Source: Acanthamoeba sp. SK_2022b
Taxonomy: Eukaryota > Discosea > Longamoebia > Acanthamoebidae
DNA length: 64,000 nt
Reading direction: 5' to 3'
Assembly: GCA_027943245.1 (NCBI GenBank)
Contig: JANDJZ010000027.1
Location: forward strand, 62,001 to 126,000
The notes below the pieces were generated by a model. It saw only the letters and a program-made list of their open reading frames with translations. It searched no databases and had not been told where the DNA came from. Positions 1-9,318 of this stretch are shown here, one piece after another. Both the position numbers and the translations under genes were made by a program. Positions within the stretch are counted from its first letter, which is position 1; every line of letters begins with the position of its first letter.

Positions 1-229
1 AGACCACCAAGGTTAAGCTTGTGCCACGAGCGCCAACACGGCAAGGTGACGAAGGTGGTGACCTTGGCCTGGAGGAGGCGCGCCGTAGCCTTGTTGATAA
101 GGATCTTCATTGAGGTCCCGCATCAGTAAGACCACAAAGATGTTTTGCAGGAGAACTACGCAGGCAGGGGCACGAACCAGGGGGCGGCCCGCCATAACCA
201 CCACCCGGTGCTCCGTAAGGGTATGCCAT
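1..229 (-). CDS. 5' end of a gene with a Gly/Pro/Tyr-rich N-terminus (partial)
   Basis: A minus-strand ATG at 229 opens MAYPYGAPGGGYGGPPP. A likely short intron (gttcgtgcc to caacaag) joins this to a second exon reading GYGAPPPGQ, after which another intron probably begins. The rest lies left of the window. Gly/Pro/Tyr-rich N-termini of this kind are known from penta-EF-hand proteins, annexins and scramblases, but no catalytic or calcium-binding segment is visible here, so the family is not assigned. The start is chosen because it is the first ATG giving this composition in one frame across the predicted splice. It is tandem to the Dnmt2 gene, whose stop is 166 bases away. Confidence 0.45.
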
Positions 230-291
230 CTTCTGTCTCTCTTCTTGACCTGGTCAGCTAACCAGTGGCTGTTATGATGCACTTCAGCTCT

Positions 292-326
292 TCAAGGTCT
301 CGATTGCAAAGATCAAGGTCTCGATT
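292..326. repeat. Tandem pair of a 14-bp direct repeat
   Basis: TCAAGGTCTCGATT occurs at 292-305 and again at 313-326, a 21-bp period, in the short spacer between the Dnmt2 stop and the next minus-strand start. It lies upstream of the partial gene at the left edge and could be a paired factor site or a small slippage duplication. Confidence 0.6.
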
Positions 327-394
327 TCGCTTAGCGCGGTCATTTTCGATTTTCATTGGCTTCTTTTAGGTTGTCGACGAGAAAAAACGTTTAC

Positions 395-2102
395 TCAAAA
401 CCCTTCGCCACCAGACAGAAGGTGTCGGAGGAGCAGAGAGACGACGTGCACGGAGATGCTGTTGCCCAGCAAGCGATAGGCCTGCTTGGTTGTGACCGCT
501 GGTGGGAACGCGAAGTCCGGTGGGAAGTGCAGCAGGTTGGCGATCTCTCCTGTTTGTTGTGGCCAGTCAGCTACGCGCGGCAACCGAGAGAGCAGCAATG
601 TTGGAAGTGTACGCGGAGTAAAGAAGCGGAGCCTCAGTCGTTGGAGGGCTTCTGCATCATAGGCTGAGATCTGCTCCTAAGGCCACCACGAGAAGAGACT
701 GTTGAGCATGTAGCCCACTCAAACAAGCGGGAATAAGCAAGCAACCTACTTTGGAGGGCGAGGGCGGGCACGGCGGGAGAAAGAGAGGGCCGCTCCCCTT
801 GAAGTTCTTGGCGTAGTTCTTGGTGAAGCACGTGGAGTCCTCATCGGTGGGCGTCACGATATCTAAGTGGGTGGCTCGCAAACGAGTTCAGACATGAGGG
901 GAATCCTCGCCCAGGACAGCGAAAGAGCGTTGCGCACCATAGCGGTAGCCCCGCTCCAGGCTTCTCAAAAAGGAAGACGGGACAAGGTATGGCTCGTCGT
1001 TGCTATCTTCTAGTGGCGTTAGGTAGTCCGCAATCTTCCGGTTCAAATCAGCGCCGCTACTGATGGCAGCTGAAGGAAGGGTCTCCAGGATGCGTCCATG
1101 GTCAGGACACGGTGCGGGTGTTGCTGACCTCTTTGCCTGGAGCGGTGGATAGGTTGGTGGACAGAGGCAAGAGGCATCGGACCACCCTTTGTCATCATTG
1201 CAGTTGCGGGGGGCGCGTACCAGGCAGTAGAAGCGCACTCGAGCGTTGGGTATACCGAATTGCTTAGGCGTAAGGATGAAGTTTTGCACCGAGTAGTCTT
1301 GCTCCTTCAACGTCTAGTAAAGAAATGGCATAAGGAACAAACAAGCAAGCCGTGGCGAGTAAAGCTGAATTGGTGGGGGAGGGTACTTCCTGCAGCACAC
1401 CGAACGTGTCGGACAGCTCGAAGCCCTTAACGTTCTCGAGAAGAATGTAGCTGGGCGGATTCCTCATCTGAAGGATGGCGAAGAGAAACAAGGGATAAAC
1501 ATAACTCCACCGAACAGAAGAGCGCACTGACGAGGAGCACCTTCTTCAAGGCCTCGAGTAAACAGAGCAGGCTTGACGAACGTGCGTCCTTGCTGCCCTT
1601 CTGTAGACCGCCTCTGGCGAGGATCAAACAAGCCCGTCAAGCACTTGTTCTCGTGTGGCCAAGGATCACCGTTAGAAACACGAGAAGGATACCGTGTGTA
1701 CGGCTGGCACGGAGGAGACATGGTCCACATGTCGGCGCCTTGCTTGTCCAACCACTCCTCACCCAGTCGTCCGATATCCGTCTGCCGCAGTACGAAGCGG
1801 GGTCAAGCCCTGCCTTAATGCAAAACAAAAAAGAGTAAGCAAGTACCGTATTGACAGGAACCGTGGGGAAGTTATGGGCATACACTACATTGGCCACCTC
1901 GTTCATATCAAGTGCCTGCAGCACCTCGTAGCTGACCCCGGCTGCCTGCAGAGCATAGTGCTAGTGCCCCCCCCCCGGAAAGAAGGATCCTTAAGGGAGG
2001 GAGTAGCCGGTACAGGGGTAGAAGATGGCGTACCATGCCGCCTACTCCACTGTAGAACTCTAGTACACGGAGACTCTTCTGGCGCTCCGAGGTACTCTCC
2101 AT
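395..2102 (-). CDS. TRDMT1: tRNA (cytosine-5) methyltransferase, Dnmt2/TRDMT1 family
   Basis: The family methylates C38 of tRNA-Asp and some other tRNAs using SAM, despite its DNA methyltransferase fold. The ATG at 2102 starts MESTSERQK, followed by motif I (RVLEFYSGVGGM). Later exons carry the SAM-pocket acidic segment (ALDMNEVANVVYAHNFP), motif IV with the catalytic cysteine (SPPCQPYTR), motif VI (ENVKGFE), motif VIII (IPNARVRFYC), a CFTKNY segment and the C-terminal YRLLGNSISVHVV. Splicing TPR to EIANLLHFPPDF removes a gtacac...cag intron and restores the family sequence across the junction. The gene has several short introns and shares an 84-bp divergent spacer with the F-box/ankyrin gene. 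All key motifs are intact, so it should be active. No other cytosine methyltransferase is visible in the window. Confidence 0.93.
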
Positions 2103-2186
2103 CTCTGTCCGAGGCAGAAAATAAAATTAAAAAAATCGAGAACGTTCAGATAAAAACATGGTGGAGGTTTTGCTCCGTTTCCAACA
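2103..2186. promoter_or_regulatory. Compact divergent promoter between TRDMT1 and the F-box/ankyrin gene
   Basis: Only 84 bp separate the two start codons. The spacer includes an AT-rich stretch (aaaataaaattaaaaaa) at about 2118-2134 that could serve as a core element for either side. No CpG island or known activator site was recognised. Confidence 0.5.
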
Positions 2187-3702
2187 ATGGAGCCAGAGAA
2201 AGAGGAAGAACGCTGGGCCTTTGGGGCGCTTCCTTTGGAACTGCAGGTCTATGTGATGGGATTCGTGCCACCACTCGACCTACTTCTCAGCGCTGCCTTT
2301 GTAAGCCGGTGCTTCCCCCTCACTCCCATTTGGAGCACATGAGGTACCCACACTGACGGGAGCAAGCAGTGACTGGCAATGGTTGATAGCGACTGATGCG
2401 GTGTGGCAAGCCGTCCATCGGCACACATTCGGAGGACCACCACCGCAGGACATCAACGAAAGTCTGTTCGATGACGATGACTCCGAAAAAGAGCAGACCG
2501 AGGCTGACACGCGGTGGCGCCGGCACACGCTAGCGATCCTTGCCAACATGAAGCGCAAATGGCCCAACTCGTGGCGGGATGTGGGCCTCACAACGCACGA
2601 CGAGTGGTTGACATGGGCCATCCAACAGGGCCACGTCAGCATCGTACTGCCGCTGCTATACGGCCGTTCGGCCATCGAACTGGCAAAGCTGCCTCACGGA
2701 CTCGTGGTCAGCGCAGGACGGGCGGGGAGCGTGGAGCTGCTGACCCTCCTGCAACCCCACATCAGCGTTGACGTGGAAGAGGATGGCCGGGCCATGACCG
2801 CTCTCCACTACGCTTGCCTGCATGGCCACACCGAGGCTGTGGTTTGGCTTCTCAGGCACGGCGCACACGCAAACAAGTTAAACGCCGAAGGCAAGACTCC
2901 GCTTATGTTAGCTGCTGAAAGCGGGTCCAGCCGAATTGTGGCTGCCCTCCTGACCCACGGCGCCGACCCCCAGAGGGAGACCTGCTACGGCCACACCGCG
3001 CTACAGTTCGCGGCGAGGTCGGGAAGCATAGAGGTGGTCCACGCTCTCGTGGCTGCCGGGGCCGACATCTGCGCTCGCACGAGGAACAAGCTGAGCCCGT
3101 TGGACTGCGCCGTGGCGAAAGGAGACGAACGCATGCTAGAGTTCCTGCTCGAGTTGCTGGATGGACAACATCACGCCGTACGACGAGACAAGGTCACCGG
3201 TGGCTGCCTGGCCTGGGCGGCAAGGAAAGGTCACGCAAGCATGGTCCGCACCCTACTCAGGCACGGGGCGCCGGTAACTGGCACCGCACTCAAGCAAGCT
3301 GTGGGCAACGACGACATGGAGATCGCTGCGGTGTTCTTGGACCACGGTGCCGATGTGAACCAATTCTACGACACACGCAGGCTTCTCGATGCCTGTCACC
3401 TGCGCCCCATTGGCGAGCTTCTGATCTCCCGCGGCGCCCGGCACTCCCCCGACTTCCTCATTCGCGCCGCTCTGCAGCAGGACGACGTCCAGGCCCTGCG
3501 CGTGCATCTCTCCGACCTGACCGCGGCCAACGCCGCAGCCTCGCCTCCCCTGCCCCTCTGGCGCTATCTGTCTGAGGCGCTCCTGCATGGCAGCGCCGTC
3601 ATGGTGGAGGCGCTCCTCGAGCACGGGGCTACTCCCTCCCCAGCCATCGTTCCGAAGATAACTGCGCTGCTCCACCGGCGCGGAGCCGACCGGCACGGCT
3701 GA
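2187..3702 (+). CDS. F-box and ankyrin-repeat protein
   Basis: Proteins with this layout usually act as substrate receptors of SCF ubiquitin ligases: the F-box binds Skp1 and the repeats bind the target. The ATG at 2187 begins MEPEKEEERWAFGALP, leading into an F-box-like segment (ALPLELQVYVMGFVPPLDLL). A short intron follows, then SDWQWLIATDAVW. One long exon then encodes at least five ankyrin units, recognisable by TALHYACLHGHTEAVVWLL, TPLMLAAESGSSRIVAALL, TALQFAARSGSIEVVHALV and SPLDCAVAKGD, with further degenerate units to the C-terminus. The exact first splice junction is uncertain because two nearby GT donors are possible. Length is about 490 residues. The substrate is unknown. Confidence 0.8.
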
Positions 3703-4154
3703 CCGTCGGGCGGCGAGGGCAGGGCGAGGGGGGGGGGATGGGGTGATGACCCAGGGGCATGTGTTCCCTCTTTTATTGCTGATCGGTGGCGGTAAGGTGA
3801 TTACAAATATGCAAAAATGGCGTAATTGGTTTTTTAAATAAAAAGAATAAAAGAGAGAATTCAACCTAAAAACACACAAAACTTGGGTACTAAGCGCCGC
3901 CACACACCCAGGGCCTTCTAGTCGTACACTAAACACTGCGGGCGTTCACGTGAAGCTGGACCTCGATGGCGGGGGGGGGAAGCTGTTGTCGCTCGTGTTC
4001 GGCACCAGCTCCGCGCCTCGATGCTGCTTCCTCATCCTACTTCTCCTCCTGCTGCTGCTAGTCCTCATCATCGTCCTCCTCGTCGTTCCTCTCCTCTTCA
4101 CTGGTTCGTTCCAAGCCGAGATCGTTGGCCGTCCAGTCGCAGTGTCGATGTCGC
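3703..4154. other. Convergent 3' spacer with polyadenylation signals
   Basis: This 452-bp spacer lies between the stops of the F-box/ankyrin gene (+) and PH paralog A (-). AATAAA occurs at 3837-3842 and 3846-3851, about 140 bases past the plus-strand stop, in a locally AT-rich patch, and is a credible poly(A) signal. A purine/pyrimidine-biased tract (ctcctcctgctgctgctag and similar) covers about 4030-4100. No further gene was seen. Confidence 0.5.
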
Positions 4155-6021
4155 TTACTCGTCCGCACCGCGCTCCTCGCCAACAAAATAGTGGAAGATG
4201 ATGTCGAACCCTTCCTTGTACACGCTGTACCCGAACCCCTTCATCAGGTACTGGTACTCCGCGTACGCCGGCCCATCCGACCCGAGCGCGCCCTCGAACG
4301 CCGCCAGGTCGTCCTTGTTGGCGCCGGAGATGTCGCACAGCGTGAGCACGTTGTCGGTCGTCGGGTTGGGCTGCAGCACGCCCAGGCGCACGAAGCCCTC
4401 CGATGAGGTCACAATCGAGAGACACAGCGGCGTGACGCTCGAGTTCTTGAGCACGTCGAGCGCGTCCTCGGGCATGTTGGGGAAGCCGAAGCTCTCGAAC
4501 GCGTCGAGCGCCTGCCGCAACTGATCTTGGAATGTCGCGCCTGTTGTCGTCAATGTCCAATGACGTGGCGACACAGGGTCAGTTTCACTTTAGTGCTGCA
4601 ATGGAGCGCTAGAAAACTAATTGAAAATTAATTTCGGCTTCGATTAATTAAGAAAATTAATTAAGAAATAAAAACGGCCGAAGAAGACGAGGAGGGAGCG
4701 CACCAGGAAGCTTGACTCGGATTTCAGTCTGGCGAGGAGGAGCGGCGCCCATGTCGCGTCCGACGCTGTACACCTTGTCGATGCCGTGCCTCGTGCCCCA
4801 GTCCTTGACCTTCACAGAGGGCTCGCCGGCGTCGGCGGCCTCTAGCGCGAGGCTGAGGGGAATCTCCACGGGGAAGTACCAGCCGCCGTCCATGCCGCCC
4901 TTGCCGGACATGTCGATCCACGATCCGATTTTGACGGGGTTGATGAGGGCACCCACGTCATTGAGTCGGTCGATCTCGCTCTCGGGCGCACCAACATTCC
5001 AGAAGAAATCGACCATGCGCTGAATGAAGATGTTCTGGGGACCCGCAGTCCTCCAAGTGAGCTTCTGCATGCTGGCCGAAGTGAAGACGTGGAATTCGAT
5101 CGCCATGTCCTTGGGGATGTCATCGCCCGTGGGGATGCTCTCGGACCAGATCTGCCAGAACTCCAGCACCTTGCTCTCGTCCTCCTGGAGGAAGGGGATG
5201 CAGCCCTTGGCGAGGGACAGCTGAGTGCGAGCTGATGCGTTGGCGGGCTTGAGGGTCTTGGGCTTCTCTTCCTTCTTCGAGGGCGAGGGGGTGGTCGAGG
5301 TCGATTCGCTAGTATCCTTCGTCTCTCCATCCTTCTTCGCCTCGGCATTCTCGCCATCCGTGGTGTCCTTGATCTTCACCTCACCGTTGGCCTTTTCGCC
5401 ATTATCAGACGAGGCAGGGGTAGGGGCAGAGCCGCCCTCGCGGTTCTGCTTCTGCAGGTTCTCAACGCTGGCGTTGATGGCCGCCATCCATTCTCGTTTG
5501 TTGCTCTCCGATTCGGCAGTAATCACGAACGTCCTCTGAGCCGTCTGAATCTGGAAGGCATACTTCTTTTTGGTGAGGGTGGTCTCAGAGAGCTTGGAGC
5601 TCTTCTCGAGATCGATCGTTCCCTTGGGTGATTGGTCCTGCAGAGGCGAAAAATAAATAGGGGCGATTAGCAATTGCTAATCGATTGCGATTAAGATTGG
5701 CACACCGCACAAGAGCTCTTGTACCTTGGGGGTTTTGAAGTAGAAGATCGAGCCATCCTTAAGAACGCACCACCTCTTCTTCCAGGTCTTGATGTTGCCG
5801 CCCTGCTTGGTCAGGTAGCCGTCCTTGTCCGGATTTGTGAGAGAAGCGACAGAAATGCCCTGTGGAAGAGTTGGATGAGAACCTTGAACAGATCTTGCAA
5901 GATGGAACGAGCACGTTGATTGTTTTGCGTTTAATTATTGTTGGATTTAATTCAATTGAAGAACGAAAAACGTCCCCAATGGCACAGCGCTCGAGAAAGC
6001 GCAGTGTACCTTGAGAGACAT
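4155..6021 (-). CDS. PH-domain protein, paralog A of a two-member family
   Basis: Four exons (6010-6021, 5725-5859, 4704-5637, 4155-4540) add to 1467 nt, exactly 488 codons plus stop. A four-residue first exon (MSLK) joins a pleckstrin-homology domain (GYLTKQGGNIKTWKKRWCVL ... YAFQIQTAQRTFVITAESE ... REWMAAINAS) that probably binds phosphoinositides or a protein partner. A low-complexity Lys/Glu/Ser/Thr linker follows, and then a conserved roughly 300-residue region I do not recognise (GCIPFLQEDESKVLEFWQIW, GSWIDMSGKGGMDGGWYFPV, GFGYSVYKEGFDIIFHYFV). The paralog at 29,559-31,208 has the same exon plan, with exon 2 (135 nt) and exon 4 (386 nt) identical in length. Introns are AT-rich and include a perfect palindrome. 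The function of the C-terminal region is unknown. Confidence 0.85.
5664..5683. repeat. 20-bp perfect palindrome in intron 2 of PH paralog A
   Basis: CGATTAGCAATTGCTAATCG is a perfect inverted repeat with no spacer, in the intron between exons 2 and 3. It could form a hairpin in the pre-mRNA. Confidence 0.8.
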
Positions 6022-6314
6022 GTTGTATGTTTTGCCCTGCGCTGGAAATTAACAAATCGCCACCAATGCAGCCTTCCCCTCTTGGTTTTTGCTGTGGTTG
6101 CCTGCTTGGTGTTGCGGCTCTTTTCTCTTCTGCTCCACGCGCCACGAAAGCCAATCGCCAGCAAAATGAACAGGTGTTATGTCCGGAAATAACCACAAAT
6201 TGTTGCCACCAGTTTTCCGCATCTCATTCGTCTGCCGCCAACTGCGCTGAAAGCGCCCGCCGCAAGCAGCGAACGGTCCTTGTTGCCAAAAATGCGTGGA
6301 GCAAACGCAACAAG

Positions 6315-7320
6315 CTAAATCTTGCGCGTGAGGAACATGCAGAGACCTACCCGCGCCGTCTCCAAACCGAAGTTGCCCACCTCGACAAACCAGCCGTTCC
6401 AGAAGCCAGCCACACCACGCTGCTGGTAGAGGTCGCTGACGCAGTGGCCGATGCTAGAGTACTTGCCACTCTGCATGTTCACACTGATCGTGCTGAGCGG
6501 TAGGAACGCCAGGCGCCACGCTAGGCGCCACGCGTATAGCAGCCTGTAGTCTTCAAACAGCTCTCGTCTCGTGCGCATAAGGACCTCATCGCCCAGGGTC
6601 TGCAGGGCCAAGTAGGCCATGAGGGGCAGCACTCCAGCGTAGAGATTGCACAGCAGCCTTGCGCCATAGCGAGCCACCTGCCACTCTATGGGAGACTCGC
6701 TATCTGAGCCGCTCTCTGATGTAACACCAAGTGAGGAGGTGCACCACATGATGACCAGTACGCTGGGCAGAAGGTGAATGCCAAGACAGCAGGAGATCGT
6801 ACCGCTGGGCTGTGGCGCGACGTGGTCGAAGAAGAGATCGGGGTAGTTGGTATCCGGGTTCGCCAACACCATGCGCGTTTGCATAGTGCTTAGGGGGTGG
6901 GAGACGACTGCGCCCAAAGCCTGCAACGCCAAGATGCGCAGCACCGGCGGGTAGGACTGGAAGCTTGTATGTGCAAGCATCTGAAGTCCTCTCTGAAACG
7001 GCGGTAAATTGTGAGTAGGCCTCACGAAGAGCGATTCAGTAAGGGAGAGGCACCATGGCTGCCGGGAGGACGAGGGAACGCAAAAGAAGAGCCACGTTCC
7101 CCCTCATCCAGCCGTTGGGAAGCTCTTTGAAGATTCTGTGTGTTTCATCTACCAGCGCTCGCCCGTCTACCTGCTGCCGCACCCGCATCACATAAATCCC
7201 ATTCCGAAAGATCTGCACGATTGACGTCGCTACAAAGCTCTCCACAAGACCAAAGTAGCGTTGCTTTGAGGGCAGTGTCGGACCAGCGCCATGGCTTTGT
7301 GCCCCGGCATGGCTTGCCAT
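6315..7320 (-). CDS. Mitochondrial carrier family (SLC25)-like protein
   Basis: Two exons, joined across an intron of about 60 nt (gtgcctctccc ... tttcag). The ATG at 7320 starts MASHAGAQSHGAG. Carrier-like features are a first-repeat segment (GLVESFVATSIVQIFRNGIYV ... RVRQQVDGRAL), a second repeat with a degenerate signature (SHPLSTMQTRMVL) and a third with PLSTISVNMQSGKYSSIG ... GVAGFWNGWFVEV. This three-fold pattern of a helix, a Pro-containing motif and a second helix with GxxxxWxG matches SLC25 carriers of the mitochondrial membranes, but the PxDxxKxR motifs are weakened, as in divergent members such as SLC25A46 or Mtch-type proteins. The substrate cannot be named, and a structural rather than transport role is possible. 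Confidence 0.65.
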
Positions 7321-7563
7321 CCTGCTCACTTGCGTTTCTAAGAAGGGCGCTTCTCTCCTTTTTTTTTGTGCTGACCGGGCACTGGTGTGGTGTCGCCTCA
7401 CCGGTTGTGGACCAACAGCAACCAAGCTCCGGTCCGTTTAGTACTGACCAGCGACTCCCGGGCCAGCAGCATTCTATGTATGACCCGAAGAGGAATAGTT
7501 GTAAAGAAAGGAGAATAAGAGAGTAGGTTACACCGGTTTGGTAAGTAAGGTGTGGAGCTGTGT

Positions 7564-9169
7564 TTAGGAGAAGGCCTGACATGGCGCCGTGCAGAGGTCG
7601 CCCATGCCGCCGCATCGCTTCTCGGCCCGCCGTTTCCGCCATTCGTCGATGCGGCTCTCGTCCACCTCGGGCTCTCCCACCAAGGGACGGTAGTTGTCGC
7701 CGTTCAGCTTGTCTGTGGTGTGAGGAGTAGAGTGGGTGGCGGCGCGAAAGATCAGCTGTCAGTCCAGGCAATCCCTTGTTTGCACGATCTCAAAGAGGGT
7801 GACACCCAGGTACCTGGGGGCACATAGTAGGGCACGAAGGCCAGGAAGAAGTATTGGCCAAGCAGTTCACGCAAGTTGAAGATAATGCCACGGTTGAACC
7901 GACAGCTGGCGGCCTTGCCGAGAGAAGAAATCACGAGCATAGGACGGTTAATACGTTAACACATTGAAAATTGAAATAAAGAGGATGTAGTTGTATGGAT
8001 GGTGGAGAAGGCGTACCATGCCCTTGCAGCAGTTGTACTCGATATGGGTCATGTTGTTAGAAACCAGGTACAGGTGGAAGATGACCATGCCGCTCAGCGA
8101 GAAGAGCTGCGCAAGGGCACAGATATTGCTGATGCCGAAGATGATGACGTAGATGATCTCCTTCACGAAATCATGGTCGTCTGCACAATCGGTGAGGAGG
8201 GCATGAGTGAGCGCAAACGACCGGCGTCCTTCAATGCAGGGCGCATGTACCGCTGTCGATCTTGAACGGACGGAGGATCGTTCGCAAAATTGAGAAGGTG
8301 AGGACGGCTATGCAGCCCACCCACGCCAAGACCAATGTCTGGATGAAGAACTTGTGATTCCTGAAGCCAATGCAGTTGTCGACCCACTTGCTGCGCGAGG
8401 AGCGAGTGCGCAACGTGTTGTAAAAACAGCTGGTCAGCGCCTGGCGAGTGCAGTGTATCGAGATAGATCGATTCTCTTATGGTGTACCAGTGGTGGTCCA
8501 TCTTGAGAGTACAGCGATTGCATCGTCGGCAGTGATGAGCTCTTGGATAGCGTAGAAGGCGCGTTAAAAAAGGTCAGTGGTCGTCCGCCACGGGGTTGGT
8601 GATAGGGAGAGGCACCTAATGGGCTTGTAGACCTGGCACTTTTCGCAGTAGGACCAGAAGTAGCCTTCGTCCTGAACCGCCGTCGAGTGGACCACAGCGG
8701 CTAGCGATCGCCGGTACGGAAAGGAACACCATCAGTGGCGAGGTGCACGCGCAATGAAGGCACCAGGACATGTACCATAAGGTTCGTCGACGCTATTAAG
8801 AAGCAGCCCTTCTCGTTCATCGTCCTCGTCCACCTCATACAGGGGAGGATCCTGTGCGAGAGTGAGCACGACCGTCTTTTTGGTGCGCCAGGGGAAAGGT
8901 GCAGCGAACCTTCCAGGCCGGCGATGGAGAGCCCGGTTCGGTCAGCCAGGCCCGCAGGTAGCATGTGCCAAAGAGCACGAGATAGCTCATGTAGCAGGCC
9001 GTTGCCACATAGCCACCTTTAACCGGTCAGCTGAAGTAGAGATTGGGTTCTTTGGGGGGGGGTTACCTATGTCCTCCTCGCCCAGCCAGGGGAAAATCGA
9101 AACGAATATTGTGGTGAAGGTGTAGAGGGAGGTCAACAGAACCGCCACAGCTACATGCAGGTACGTCAT
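7564..9169 (-). CDS. DHHC-type protein S-acyltransferase
   Basis: This enzyme class attaches palmitate to cysteines of membrane-associated proteins. The ATG at 9169 opens TM1 (MTYLHVAVAVLLTSLYTF). The next exon gives TM2 (GGYVATACYMSYLVLFGTCY) and the TEPG motif, the counterpart of DPG. The cysteine-rich domain assembles over three exons: YCEKCQVYKPIR, AHHCRRCNRCTLKMDHH, then CKWVDNCIGFRNHKFF. TM3, TM4 and a TTxE-like MTHIE segment follow. The C-terminal exon ends EWRKRRAEKRCGGMGDLCTA and stops at 7564. An intron splits the codon of the catalytic cysteine (TG|C), so an unspliced reading falsely shows DHHW. It is divergent from the MTRR gene with 149 bp between starts. Golgi or ER location is expected from the family. 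Substrates are unknown. Confidence 0.9.
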
Positions 9170-9318
9170 GACGTGCGCCCTTCACGGTCCGCTGTTTCAA
9201 TTTCGGCCTTTAATAAATATATATTTTTGCTTTCTTTATCCATTTGGGGATAAAAAACATAAAGTATTTAAAACAGGTCGTGCAACCAGAAGTCTTCGCG
9301 TTTGCTTGCCGGAGAGAG
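9170..9318. promoter_or_regulatory. Divergent promoter between the DHHC gene and MTRR
   Basis: The 149-bp spacer holds an AT-rich core (ttaataaatatatatttttg at about 9210-9229) that could supply TATA-like elements in both directions. No other site was recognised. Confidence 0.5.

Noticed and set aside
3253..3936. 227-codon minus-strand open frame opposite the ankyrin gene
   Set aside because: It lies antisense to clear ankyrin repeats and has no recognisable family.
8470..8501. DHHW in place of DHHC, suggesting a dead acyltransferase
   Set aside because: The W codon comes from reading through a splice donor. TG|C across the intron gives DHHC followed by KWVDNC.
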